Part shown: positions 35,909 through 45,641 of the stretch, in pieces | Layout: every line of letters starts with the position of its first letter | How positions within the stretch are numbered: the first letter of the stretch is position 1 | Origin: Bacteroidota bacterium | GTDB taxonomy: Bacteria; Bacteroidota; Bacteroidia; B-17B0; Aurantibacillaceae | Length of the DNA stretch: 64,000 nt | Assembly (NCBI GenBank): GCA_016711805.1 | Contig: JADJSH010000009.1 | Location: 1-64,000 of the forward strand | Direction: 5' to 3' | Made by a program: the position numbers and the translations under genes | Notes under the pieces: model-generated | The model's input: the letters and a program-made list of their open reading frames with translations, nothing else | Told to the model about the DNA's origin: nothing | Database searches by the model: none

Positions 35909-36466
35909 TTATTTAATAAGTGTAGCTTTTACATGAACTGTTTCGTCCATTTTAAGAACTTGGTCGGTAGCTGCTGTCGCATCAAAAGTGGCAACAACTC
36001 TAAATTGAATATTATCCTGAAATATATAATCTTTAATATTGACATCTTGTAAGTCCATCGAAACCGATGTTAGGCCAGCAGGGATATTTGTTTTCGTTGA
36101 AACCATTTGTTCGCCTACACCAGATGCTTTAATATATACGGTTAACGATTTTAAAAAATCTAAGTTAGCTCCAGCTCCCGAAACTGAAATGTCGAATTTG
36201 GTCATTTTAATTTGGTCAATTAAATTCTTTGCTGTTCCTTCGGCACTAAATTTAGCTGCCTGTTGTGTTGGCACATTTGGTGTTGTAAATTCAACTGTAG
36301 TTGGAGTTAAAGACGGATTACTAACTGTCATACTAGCCGAAGGAATTGTAAGGTTAGTTGAGTAGCTGATATCAAACTCAGTTAACTTAGCGGCTTCTTC
36401 TTTTTTACAAGAAACACCTAATACTAGTAAAGCAGTTATAAAAGAAAAACTAATGATTTTTTTCAT
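35909..36466 (-). CDS. Lipoprotein of unknown function
   Basis: A 185-residue lipoprotein: signal peptide with lipobox LGVSC (Cys20), then KKEEAAKLTEFD. The mature part is Thr/Ser/Val-rich and predicted to be all beta, likely one or two Ig-like sandwiches, without recognisable motifs. It sits between trhO (11 bases upstream) and hmgA (7 bases downstream) and is probably cotranscribed, but nothing in it suggests a role in tyrosine breakdown. Confidence 0.75.
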   Translation of the reverse strand: MKKIISFSFITALLVLGVSCKKEEAAKLTEFDISYSTNLTIPSASMTVSNPSLTPTTVEFTTPNVPTQQAAKFSAEGTAKNLIDQIKMTKFDISVSGAGANLDFLKSLTVYIKASGVGEQMVSTKTNIPAGLTSVSMDLQDVNIKDYIFQDNIQFRVVATFDATAATDQVLKMDETVHVKATLIK

Positions 36467-36477
36467 GATTAACGGGT

Positions 36478-37554
36478 TTAAATTTTATTTAAAGATAAAT
36501 TATTTTTTATAATCTCAGCTAAATTCGGTCTTAATCTACTTTTATAGACTGATAAAGATTCTTCTCCTTTTTTAATTCTGCCTTTCCTTAATTCTCGCTG
36601 CATTTCAATAGGCAAAGCAGCTATTTCTTGACATTTAGGAGTACAACATCCTTGCATTTTTTCAGCACATTCCTCACATTGAATAAATAATAAGTGGCAG
36701 TCATCATTTTTGCAATTTACATGAGAGTCGCATGGTTTGCCGCATTGGTGACAATTTGATAAAATATCTTCTGTAATACGTTCTCCAATTCGTTCATCAA
36801 ACACAAAATTTATTCCTCTAAATTTACTTTCTAAACCTTGCTCTTTTACTTCTTTAGCATATTGTATAATGCCGCCTTGCAAGTGATTCACATCTTTAAA
36901 GCCTTTATGTTTTAAGTAGGCACTTGCTTTTTCGCATCTAATACCACCTGTACAATACATAATTACTTTCTTGTCTTCTTGGCCTTTTAAATGATCAACT
37001 ACCAAAGGCAATTCTTCTCTAAAAGTATCGGCATCTGGGCAAAAGGCTTTATCAAAACGCCCTACTTCGCTCTCGTAATGGTTCCGCATATCCACTACAA
37101 TCGTATTTGGGTCTTCGATGGCTTTATTAAATCCTTCCGCGTTTAAATAAGTTCCAGTATTCCCTGCATCAAAGTTTGGGTCGTTAATACCATCTGCTAC
37201 AACTTTTTCTTTTACTTTGATAATGAGTTTGTAAAAAGATTTTCCATTACCATCAACGGCAATTTTAAATGGTACATTATTAAAGCGCTCATCTTTATAT
37301 AATTGTGCTACAAAATTATCCCAATTACTTTTTGGAACACTCATTTGAGCATTAATGCCTTCGTGAGCAACGTATATTCTTCCAAAACAGTTTAAATTGG
37401 TCCATTGGATAAATAAGTTATCTCTTAATTCTTTGGGATCCTCAATTTTTACATATCTGTAAAAAGAGAAAGTGACACGCTCAATCTTTTCTTGGGCTAA
37501 ACGAGTCTTTAGCTCGTCTTTGTTAATACGGTTTCTTAATTCTGGCATTTTCAT
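36478..37554 (-). CDS. trhO: tRNA uridine(34) hydroxylase TrhO (rhodanese-like)
   Basis: TrhO makes 5-hydroxyuridine at the wobble position of some tRNAs. The 358-residue product has an N-terminal acylphosphatase-like domain (CFGRIYVAHEGINAQMS), a rhodanese domain with active-site loop YCTGGIRCEKA, and a C-terminal cysteine-rich zinc-binding part (CHQCGKPCDSH, CEECAEKMQGCC). That order is characteristic of TrhO/YceA. The start is ATG 37554, with a second ATG six bases on. It is the first gene of a possible four-gene minus-strand group ending with hppD. Confidence 0.92.
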   Translation of the reverse strand: MKMPELRNRINKDELKTRLAQEKIERVTFSFYRYVKIEDPKELRDNLFIQWTNLNCFGRIYVAHEGINAQMSVPKSNWDNFVAQLYKDERFNNVPFKIAVDGNGKSFYKLIIKVKEKVVADGINDPNFDAGNTGTYLNAEGFNKAIEDPNTIVVDMRNHYESEVGRFDKAFCPDADTFREELPLVVDHLKGQEDKKVIMYCTGGIRCEKASAYLKHKGFKDVNHLQGGIIQYAKEVKEQGLESKFRGINFVFDERIGERITEDILSNCHQCGKPCDSHVNCKNDDCHLLFIQCEECAEKMQGCCTPKCQEIAALPIEMQRELRKGRIKKGEESLSVYKSRLRPNLAEIIKNNLSLNKI

Positions 37555-37583
37555 AATAGATATAATTGCAGGTTATACTATAT

Positions 37584-37599
37584 TTAATTAGCTAATTAA
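37584..37599. promoter_or_regulatory. Perfect 16-base palindrome, possible operator
   Basis: TTAATTAGCTAATTAA, a perfect palindrome in the divergent gap between trhO and the threonine dehydrogenase gene, just upstream of the latter's TTG box. It is followed by a short tandem repeat of ATTGTCTA. The sequence is AT-rich, so chance is possible. Confidence 0.3.
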
Positions 37600-37603
37600 C
37601 TCA

Positions 37604-37634
37604 TTGTCTAATTGTCTAATTATTCTTACGTTTG
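37604..37634 (+). promoter_or_regulatory. Promoter of the threonine dehydrogenase gene
   Basis: TTG at 37604-37606, 20 bases, TACGTTTG at 37627-37634; the ATG at 37712 would follow a leader of about 70 bases. Confidence 0.55.
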
Positions 37635-37711
37635 CAAAGGTAGTAAAAAACCAAAAACGGGGATAAAAGAATTGATTGCATTTAGTAAGTCAGAACTTAA
37701 AACATATTATT

Positions 37712-38656
37712 ATGACATATAATAAAGAAGATAAGATTTTAATTATTGGTGCCGGTGGGCAAATTGGTATTGAATTAACACAAGAATTAAGCTTGTTATA
37801 CGGGTCAAGTAATGTGATTGCCGCCGATTTAAAGCCAATTCCTGCGTTAGACAATAATCCTTTTGAAACATTGGATATATTAGATAAAGACGCACTTTTT
37901 AATGTGGTTAAAAAACATTCCATTTCTCATGTGTATTTATTAGCAGCTTTATTATCGGCTACAGGCGAGCAAAACCCTATGTTTGCTTGGAAATTAAACA
38001 TGGAAGGCCTTTTTAATGTATTAGATTTAGCTAAAGAAAAACATATCTCAAAAGTATATTGGCCAAGTTCTATCGCTGTTTTTGGACCAACAACTCCAAG
38101 AATCGATACTCCTCAGTATACTGTTATGGAACCTTCTACTGTTTATGGAATTAGTAAACAAGCTGGAGAACGTTGGTGCGAGTGGTATTTTCATAAATTT
38201 GGAGTAGATGTGAGAAGTTTACGTTATCCAGGGTTAATTGGATGGAAATCCGCTCCAGGCGGAGGAACCACCGATTATGCTGTACATATCTTCCATCAAG
38301 CCCTAAAAACCAAAACTTACGAGTGCTTTTTGAGCGAAAATACAGCTTTACCAATGATGCACATGGAAGATGCCATCAGAGCAACCATCGAAATTATGCA
38401 TGCTCCAGCCGAAAATATCAAAATAAGAGGTGCCTACAACCTAGCTGGAATTAGTTTTACCCCAGCCCAAATAGCAGCCGAAATCCAAAAACACATCCCA
38501 GATTTTACAATTTCATACAAACCAGACTTCCGTCAAGCCATCGCAAATAGCTGGCCTCAAAGTATTTTAGACCATGAAGCGAAAAATGATTGGAATTGGT
38601 CGGCTAAATACAACCTTTCGTCTTTAGTGGCCAATATGTTACAAAATTTGGCATAA
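37712..38656 (+). CDS. L-threonine 3-dehydrogenase, SDR type
   Basis: A 314-residue extended short-chain dehydrogenase. From ATG 37712 (MTYNKEDKILIIGAGGQIG) the NAD-binding glycine motif lies at residues 10-16. The catalytic Ser is in WPSSIAVFGP and the YxxxK pair in VYGISKQAGE; RYPGLIGWKSAPGGGTTDYA is characteristic of the SDR-type L-threonine dehydrogenases known from Flavobacterium, which oxidise threonine to 2-amino-3-ketobutyrate. The C-terminal region (NSWPQSILDHEAKNDWNW) also matches them. A TTG start 36 bases upstream is unlikely. Confidence 0.85.
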   Translation: MTYNKEDKILIIGAGGQIGIELTQELSLLYGSSNVIAADLKPIPALDNNPFETLDILDKDALFNVVKKHSISHVYLLAALLSATGEQNPMFAWKLNMEGLFNVLDLAKEKHISKVYWPSSIAVFGPTTPRIDTPQYTVMEPSTVYGISKQAGERWCEWYFHKFGVDVRSLRYPGLIGWKSAPGGGTTDYAVHIFHQALKTKTYECFLSENTALPMMHMEDAIRATIEIMHAPAENIKIRGAYNLAGISFTPAQIAAEIQKHIPDFTISYKPDFRQAIANSWPQSILDHEAKNDWNWSAKYNLSSLVANMLQNLA

Positions 38657-38813
38657 AAAATGCTAAATAAACTGTAACTATTTTTTTACTATAAACGTAG
38701 AAGGATTGTGAGGTTTAAACAAATTAGATAATCATCGTTGATTTTGACAGTTTTGTCTAATTTTTGAAATAAAGTACAAAATTATTACATAATTTAGTAA
38801 AAGATATTTGCTT

Positions 38814-39713
38814 ATGAAAAAAATTTATTTAATCCTGATTTTCTTGGTTTCTCAAATAAGCCATGGTCAGTCGCAATCCTACGAGATGGGAGGTCCTGCG
38901 GGCAAGGATACAATCAATTTAATTGATGTTTTAGGAAAAAAGCAGGGTAAATGGGTTATCAAAGGCAAACACAAGCCTGGAACTTGCTTTGCTCCAGATC
39001 AAAAAATTGAGGAAGGTAAGTATACCGATAATAAAAAAATTGGAAAATGGATTGAGTACTACTGTAATGGTAATATGAAAAACCAATTAACGTTCCAAAA
39101 TGGCCGTCCTGATGGATATGCTATCATGTATCACGAAAGTGGTAAAATTTCTGAAGAAGGAAACTGGAAAAATAATCGTTGGACTGGTCCTTACAAATTG
39201 TACTATGAAAACGGAACACCTCAACACGAATTTAACTTTAACGCAACTGGAAAAAGAGAAGGGCCTGTAAAATACTACCATCCAAATGGAGAATTGGCTA
39301 TTGAAGGTAATTTTGTTAATGGTAAAGAAGCAGGTGTTATTAAAGAATACCATGAAAATGGAGATTTAAAAGCGGAAAAAACTTATAATGATGGTGCTGT
39401 GGATGTTGCTTCTATAAAAGAATTTGAACCAAAAAAACCAATTGTTAAAACTAAAGATGAGCCTTTAGATAATGCTCCTAAATTGGCAGTAGTTAAACCG
39501 GATGAAAAACCAAATGGCGTAGCTGCTAGAGGTCCGTTAAATGGTCAAAATATTACTTACAATAAAAATAAACAAATTTCAAAAGATGGTGTATTTAAAG
39601 ATAACCGTTTAATGGATGGTAAGGATTACATCTATGATGCTAACGGAATTTTGCAACGAATCGCGAAATACAGAAATGGTATTTACATCGGTGATGCTCC
39701 TATTGAAAACTAG
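38814..39713 (+). CDS. Exported MORN-repeat protein
   Basis: A 299-residue exported protein with a signal peptide (MKKIYLILIFLVSQISHG) cut before Q. The mature protein contains about six MORN-like (toxin_15/YwqK-type) repeats, for example GKWIEYYCNGNMKNQ, GYAIMYHESGKISEEG, GPYKLYYENGTPQHE and GPVKYYHPNGELAIEG. Then a Lys/Pro-rich linker (about 205-240) and a last repeat. Such proteins are frequent in Bacteroidota and of unknown function. It is followed by a strong terminator. Confidence 0.8.
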   Translation: MKKIYLILIFLVSQISHGQSQSYEMGGPAGKDTINLIDVLGKKQGKWVIKGKHKPGTCFAPDQKIEEGKYTDNKKIGKWIEYYCNGNMKNQLTFQNGRPDGYAIMYHESGKISEEGNWKNNRWTGPYKLYYENGTPQHEFNFNATGKREGPVKYYHPNGELAIEGNFVNGKEAGVIKEYHENGDLKAEKTYNDGAVDVASIKEFEPKKPIVKTKDEPLDNAPKLAVVKPDEKPNGVAARGPLNGQNITYNKNKQISKDGVFKDNRLMDGKDYIYDANGILQRIAKYRNGIYIGDAPIEN

Positions 39714-39734
39714 TTAATTAAATATTGCTAAATC

Positions 39735-39766
39735 AAAAAAGACGGTACTTTACCGTCTTTTTTTTT
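39735..39766 (+). terminator. Rho-independent terminator after the MORN gene
   Basis: A 13-base stem (AAAAAAGACGGTA with TACCGTCTTTTTT), a three-base loop CTT and a run of T residues, 22 bases after the stop codon and just before cysS. Confidence 0.85.
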
Positions 39767-39790
39767 GCTAAATTTAAAATTTTAAAATCT

Positions 39791-41254
39791 ATGGAAAAAC
39801 TCTTTATATATAACACTCTCAGCAGAACAAAAGAAGAATTTAAAGCCATCAATCCTCCATTTTTAGGAATGTATGTGTGTGGACCAACAGTATACAGCGA
39901 TGTGCATTTAGGAAATTGCCGTACGTTTATGTCGTTTGATTTAATGTACCGCTACTTAACTCATTTGGGATTCAAAGTGCGTTATGTGCGTAATATAACT
40001 GATGCAGGACATTTAGAAGGAGATGCCGATGTTGGTGAAGATAAAATTTCTAAAAAGGCAAAGTTAGCTCAATTAGAACCAATGGAAATTGTACAAAAAT
40101 ATACAGTTGGTTTTAGAGATATCATGGCTATGTTTAACACCTTGCCGCCAAGTATTGAGCCTACTGCAACTGGACACATTATTGAACAGCAAGAAATAAC
40201 CAAGCAAATTATTAAAAATGGCTTGGCTTACGAACATAATGGAACGGTATATTTTGATGTAGAGAAATTTGCAAAAACAAATAATTATACGGCATTAACA
40301 AATCGTAAGTTAGAGGAGTTATTAGAAAATACTCGCGACTTGGATGGGCAAGAAGATAAAAAAGGTCGTTTAGATTTTGCCTTATGGATTAAAGCAAAGC
40401 CAGAGCATTTAATGAAATGGCCTAGTCCTTGGGGAGTTGGTTTCCCAGGTTGGCATATCGAATGTTCTGCCATGAGTACAAAATATTTAGGAGAGCAATT
40501 TGATGTTCACGGTGGTGGTATGGATTTACAAGCTACACATCACACAAACGAAATTGCACAAAATATTGCGTATTGCGGAAAAAGCCCTGCTAACTATTGG
40601 TTGCATACAAACATGCTAACGGTTAACGGACAGAAGATGAGTAAGTCATTAGGTAATAGTTTTTTGCCGATGGAGTTATTTACAGGTGATCATCCTTTAT
40701 TAAAAAAGGGATTTAGTCCGATGGCAGTTCGTTTTTTCATGATGCAAACACATTACCGTAGCACCTTAGATTTTAGTAATGATGCGTTGGAAGCAGCAGA
40801 AAAAGCGTACAACCGTTTAATGGAAAGTTACAAGACATTACAAACTTTAAAAGCGTCGGCTACATCTACTGAAAATGTAGAGACTATTGAAAGAGCATGT
40901 TATGATGCAATGAATGATGATTTTAATACACCTGTATTAATTGCTCATTTGTTTGATGCTATTCGAATGATTAATTCGGCTAACGATAAAAAAGCAAGTT
41001 TAACGCAAGTCGATATTGATTTATTAAATACTATATATCAGCATTTTGTATTTGATATCATGGGCTTGAAAAAGGAAGAAGAAACCGGTAAAGCCAATAG
41101 CGCTTTAGAAGGCGTGATGCAATTAGTATTAGATTTAAGAGACAAAGCAAAAGCTAATAAAGATTTTGCGACGTCGGATGAAATTAGAAATAAATTAACT
41201 TCTTCTAATATTCAAGTGAAGGATAGCAAAGAAGGAACTACCTGGAGTATTTAA
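39791..41254 (+). CDS. cysS: Cysteinyl-tRNA synthetase
   Basis: Charges tRNA-Cys. I start it at ATG 39791 (MEKLFIYNTLSRTK), since the upstream in-frame codons run through the terminator. The 487-residue product has the zinc Cys and HIGH-type motif in YVCGPTVYSDVHLGN, the zinc ligands in GWHIECSAMS and HHTNEIAQ, and the KMSKSLGN loop. The C-terminal anticodon-binding part ends normally (QVKDSKEGTTWSI). Full length. Confidence 0.96.
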   Translation: MEKLFIYNTLSRTKEEFKAINPPFLGMYVCGPTVYSDVHLGNCRTFMSFDLMYRYLTHLGFKVRYVRNITDAGHLEGDADVGEDKISKKAKLAQLEPMEIVQKYTVGFRDIMAMFNTLPPSIEPTATGHIIEQQEITKQIIKNGLAYEHNGTVYFDVEKFAKTNNYTALTNRKLEELLENTRDLDGQEDKKGRLDFALWIKAKPEHLMKWPSPWGVGFPGWHIECSAMSTKYLGEQFDVHGGGMDLQATHHTNEIAQNIAYCGKSPANYWLHTNMLTVNGQKMSKSLGNSFLPMELFTGDHPLLKKGFSPMAVRFFMMQTHYRSTLDFSNDALEAAEKAYNRLMESYKTLQTLKASATSTENVETIERACYDAMNDDFNTPVLIAHLFDAIRMINSANDKKASLTQVDIDLLNTIYQHFVFDIMGLKKEEETGKANSALEGVMQLVLDLRDKAKANKDFATSDEIRNKLTSSNIQVKDSKEGTTWSI

Positions 41255-41265
41255 TTTTTAGAAGT

Positions 41266-42108
41266 ATGATGAAAAATAAAATAAAATCGTTTCTGTATAT
41301 TTTTTCAGGTGCAGTTTTGATTGCTTCTTGCGATCCAACAGATAAACCAAAGGAAATTGTTCAGCAACCAGTAGAAGTAAATGAACCTGAAATTGCGGCC
41401 ATTAATTTTTCAGTAGTAAAGGAACATCCTCATGATATTACTTCTTTTACAGAAGGATTTTTATTTCATGATGGAAAATTATTTGAAAGTACAGGTGCCT
41501 CGCCAGGTTTCCCTCAAACACGATCATTATTTGGAATAGTTGATACTACAACTGGAAAAATTAATGTAAAAGCTGAACTTGATAGGAACACTTACTTTGG
41601 AGAAGGAATGGTTATTTTAAAAGGAAAAGTGTTTCAGGTAACGTATAAAAATCAAAAGGGATTTATTTACGATGCTAAAAATTTTAAGAGTCTAGGTGAA
41701 TTTACTTATACAAACAAAGAAGGTTGGGGTTTAACAACCGACGGTAAAAGTATCATCATGAGTGATGGCACAAGTTACTTGACCTATTTAGATCCAGATA
41801 GCTTTAAGGTAACAAAAATACTAGAGGTAGCAGAGAACAATCGTATTTTAGAAAATTTAAATGAATTAGAATACATCAAAGGTTTTATTTATGCCAACAT
41901 TTGGATGACGAATACCATTGTTAAGATTGATCCAACTACTGGTGATGTTGTTGGTAAAATGGATTTGAGCGACTTGGATTTTCAAAGTAAAACAAAAAAT
42001 CCTAATGCTTTAGAAATGAATGGTATTGCTTACGATTCTATTTCAAATAAAATTATGGTAACTGGCAAATTATGGCCAACCATTTACGAAATTAAATTCC
42101 CATTATAA
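41266..42108 (+). CDS. Glutaminyl-peptide cyclotransferase, lipoprotein
   Basis: A bacterial glutaminyl cyclotransferase of the beta-propeller type (PF05096), which turns N-terminal glutamine of proteins into pyroglutamate. The 280-residue product is a predicted lipoprotein (lipobox LIASC, Cys about residue 22), so it should work at the periplasmic face. Family motifs: FTEGFLFHDGKLFESTG, TYFGEGM, EGWGLTTDG, LNELEYIKGFIYANIW, LEMNGIAYD. It lies 11 bases after cysS and 9 before another exported protein, so cysS to polA may be one operon. At least seven exported proteins in this window would expose N-terminal Gln. Confidence 0.9.
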   Translation: MMKNKIKSFLYIFSGAVLIASCDPTDKPKEIVQQPVEVNEPEIAAINFSVVKEHPHDITSFTEGFLFHDGKLFESTGASPGFPQTRSLFGIVDTTTGKINVKAELDRNTYFGEGMVILKGKVFQVTYKNQKGFIYDAKNFKSLGEFTYTNKEGWGLTTDGKSIIMSDGTSYLTYLDPDSFKVTKILEVAENNRILENLNELEYIKGFIYANIWMTNTIVKIDPTTGDVVGKMDLSDLDFQSKTKNPNALEMNGIAYDSISNKIMVTGKLWPTIYEIKFPL

Positions 42109-42117
42109 GACTACAAA

Positions 42118-42690
42118 ATGACACGCGTATTAATTTTATTATTTTCTCTTCAATCACTATTTGTTTTTTCGCAAGCCAAAAAAACTCCTGATGTTTTTGA
42201 AAATGCCTATATCGTTACATTAAAAGGTGATACGGTAAAAGGACAAATTAAAATTCCTAAAACAAAAAAAATGGAATTGTTCCAAAAAATTAGTTTTAAA
42301 GATCAAGCCAATAAAATTAGATTGTATACACCAGATAAAATTAATGGTTATGGGCATAATAACTACTATTACATTAGTGCATTCCACAACAATAAGTCGT
42401 GTTATTTTAAAGTGTTGAGTAAAGGGAAAACTTCTTTATTTCAAACTGGTTTCGAAATGGTTGATGAAGGCGTTGCTTCTGATGTCATTGAGTTTTGTGC
42501 TATGGAAGAAAATAGCGACGGACAATTTAAAGTATTAACAGCCAATAGCATTAAAAAACAATTGAAAGATTTATTTAAAACTAATAAACCTCTTGTGCAA
42601 AAAATTAGCGAACAAAAAGAAATTCCATTTAATGCAGAAACTTTAGAAGCTTATTTTAAAGAATTTAATTCGGCTGCTGCAAGCAACTAA
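42118..42690 (+). CDS. Exported hypothetical protein
   Basis: A 190-residue protein with a signal peptide (MTRVLILLFSLQSLFVFS) cut before Q. The mature part opens with a beta hairpin containing AYIVTLKGDTVKGQIKIPK; this GDTVKG-type opening is shared by many Bacteroidota exported proteins of unknown role. The rest is mixed alpha/beta, ending in a charged helix. No catalytic motif is visible. It lies between the glutaminyl cyclotransferase and polA, 8 bases from the latter. Confidence 0.7.
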   Translation: MTRVLILLFSLQSLFVFSQAKKTPDVFENAYIVTLKGDTVKGQIKIPKTKKMELFQKISFKDQANKIRLYTPDKINGYGHNNYYYISAFHNNKSCYFKVLSKGKTSLFQTGFEMVDEGVASDVIEFCAMEENSDGQFKVLTANSIKKQLKDLFKTNKPLVQKISEQKEIPFNAETLEAYFKEFNSAAASN

Positions 42691-42698
42691 CTTATTTC

Positions 42699-45541
42699 AT
42701 GATAACAAAAGATACACCCAAGAAATTATTTTTATTAGACGCCTTTGCCTTAATTTATAGAGCTTATTTCGCTTTTGCTACAAATCCACGCATTAGCTCT
42801 AAAGGAATGAATACCTCTGCAATTTTTGGTTTTACAAATACCTTGTTGGAAATTTTAAATAAAGAAAAGCCAACACATATTGCTGTAGTATTTGATACAC
42901 CTGAAGCAACTGTTAGGCATACGGAGTTTGTGGAGTATAAAGCGCAGAGAGAGGAAATGCCTGAAGATCTTCGCATTTGTATACCATACATCATGCAGTT
43001 GATAGAAGGATTTAATATTCCTGTGATTAAAACTCCCGGTTACGAAGCTGATGATGCAATTGGGACTTTAGCAAAAATTGCGGAGCAAAAAGGATTCACT
43101 ACCTATATGATGACTCCTGATAAAGATTATGGGCAGTTAGTAGATGAAAATACATTTATATACAAGCCTGCTCGTTTTGGAAATGGTGCCGAAGTATTAG
43201 GTGTTGAAGAAATTTGTAAAAAATGGGAAATCCGTAACGTATTAGAGTTAATTGATATTTTAGGATTAATGGGAGATAAAGTAGATAACATCCCAGGAAT
43301 TCCAGGAGTAGGAGAGAAGACCGCCATTCAATTAGTAAAAGATTTTGGCACGATTGAAAATTTATTGGAAAACACAGATAAATTAAAAGGAAAACTAAAA
43401 GAGAAGGTTGAGAACAACAAAGAAAAAGCCTTACAATCAAAATGGTTAGCAACTATTATTTTAGATGTACCTGTTGAGTTTAATGAAGATGAGCTAGTGC
43501 TGAAGTCGGTTAATAAAGATGTTTTACGTGAATTATTTGCTGAATTAGAATTTAGAGGCATTGCACAAAAAGTATTAGGCGAAGATATTGGTGGCGCAAA
43601 AGATTCGGCGAGTTTCGCTCCAGCTAAGCCAAAAGAAACTGTTAAACCAAAAGCAGATTTATTTAATGGTGGAGATTTGTTTAGTGAAGAACATATCGAA
43701 GCAATTGCCGAAGCAGATGCTAAAGTCTTTAAAACGATTAAAGACATCAATCCTAATTACATGTTGTGTAACACAACAGAAAGTATTTCTAATTTAATTT
43801 CAGTTTTAAATTCACATACAGAGTTTTGTTTTGATTCGGAAACAACTTCCTTAGATACGATTGAAGCTGAAGTTGTGGGTTTATCTTTGCTGTAAAAGCT
43901 AATGAAGCGTATTATGTACCCGTGTCGGCAAACAGAGACGAGGCACAAGCGTTGATTGATTTATTTAAACCTTTATTTTTAGATAGTTCTAAGACATTAA
44001 TCGGACAAAATATTAAATACGATTTACAGGTTTTAAAAAACTATGGTGTAGAGATTAAAAATAAATTGTGGGATACGATGGTTGCTCACTTTTTGTTTAT
44101 GCCCGAGATGCGTCATAATATGAATGTGTTAGCAGAAACGTATTTAGATTATTCTCCAATCAGTATTGAAGAGCTAATTGGTAAAAAAGGAAAAGATCAA
44201 CTAAGTATGCGTGATGTTCCTTTAGATGTTATAAAAGATTATGCAGCTGAAGATGCAGACATCACCTTAAAATTAAAACAGGCTTTTGTTGCAAAAATAC
44301 AAGAATCGGGAACAGAAAAATTATTTCATGAGGTAGAGTTGCCTTTAATTGAGGCATTGGCAGGCATGGAGCGTGAAGGAATTAATGTGGATGTGCAAGG
44401 ATTAAATGAATTTTCTGCTCAATTACAAGAAGATATTACAAAAGTAGACGCTGAGATTCAAGCACTAGCTGGAACAAAATTTAATATTTCTTCTCCTAAA
44501 CAAGTGGGCGAAATTTTATTCGACTATTTAAAAATTATTGAGAAGCCTAAGAAAACAAAAACAGGGCAGTATGCTACTGGCGAAGATATTTTATCGAAGC
44601 TAGAAGGCAAGCATCCTATTGTTGCTAAGATTTTAGATTACCGAGAATTAGTAAAATTAAAATCGACCTATGTTGATACATTACCTTTATTAGTCAACGA
44701 AAAAACACATCGTATTCACACCACCTTTAACCAAGTAGTTGCTGTTACGGGCCGTTTAAGTAGCGATAATCCTAACTTGCAAAATATTCCTATTCGTACA
44801 GAAAGAGGAAGACAAATTCGTAAAGCATTTATTCCGCGTAACGAAGATTATATTTTATTAAGCGCCGATTATTCGCAAATTGAATTACGCATTGTGGCTT
44901 CTATTAGTGGTGATCCAAATATGTGTGAAGCCTTTAATTTAGGAAAGGATATTCACACGGCAACTGCTGCTAAAGTATATGGTATTGAAGAAAGCGAAGT
45001 AACTAAAGAAATGCGTTACAAAGCCAAGAGTGTAAACTTTGGTATCATTTACGGACAAGGTGCTTTTGGTTTAGCCGATAATTTGAATATTCCGAGGGCA
45101 GAAGCAAAACAATTAATTGATAATTACTTTGCGCAGTATGGTTCTATTAAAACATACATGGACAATGAAATTAATTTTGCAAAAGAACATGGTTATGTAC
45201 AAACCTTAATGGGACGCCGCCGTTGGTTGAAAGATATTAATTCCAATAATGCCACGGTTCGTTCGTATGCAGAGCGAAATGCTATTAATGCACCAATACA
45301 AGGCTCAGCTGCTGATATGATTAAAGTAGCCATGATTAATATTCATAATGAATTAAAAGGTATGAATATAAAATCGAGAATGATTTTACAAGTGCATGAT
45401 GAATTAGTGTTTGATGTGTATAAACCAGAGTTGGATTTAATAAAACCAATTATTGAAAAACACATGAAAGAAGCCTTACCTTTAAACGTACCAGTGGAAG
45501 TTGGAATGGGAGTAGGTGTGAATTGGTTAGAAGCGCATTAA
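42699..45541 (+). CDS. polA: DNA polymerase I, one frameshift
   Basis: Replication and repair polymerase of about 947 residues. It has an N-terminal 5'-3' exonuclease (FLLDAFALIYRAYFAF, GYEADDAIGTLA, NIPGIPGVGEKTA) and a 3'-5' exonuclease with intact proofreading motifs (FDSETTSLD, GQNIKYDLQVL, YAAEDADIT). The polymerase domain has motif A SADYSQIELR, motif B KAKSVNFGIIYGQG and motif C QVHDELVFD. The frame breaks at 43886-43888: TTT should be TTTT, after which VVGLSFAVKANEAYYVP reads through. One missing T in an essential gene points to a sequence error. The last 16 codons have a diverged second copy at 47222-47269. Confidence 0.93.
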
Positions 45542-45641
45542 TTAGTAAAACCTACTTTTGAGTTAGTTAATAAAGTCATTTGAATTCTGTTTTTTCGTAA
45601 CATTGATATATGGTATTATTTATTACCGTAATTTTTTTATT

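Noticed and set aside
39725..39790. N-terminal extension of cysS
   Set aside because: It would translate the terminator hairpin; the family starts at the ATG at 39791.
43328..43750. Minus-strand frame of 140 codons across polA
   Set aside because: It lies opposite clear polA exonuclease sequence and is Ser/Asn-rich as expected of a complement; no motif.
42699..45541. Natural split of DNA polymerase I into two genes
   Set aside because: The break falls inside the proofreading exonuclease domain and is repaired by one T, so a functional split is unlikely.
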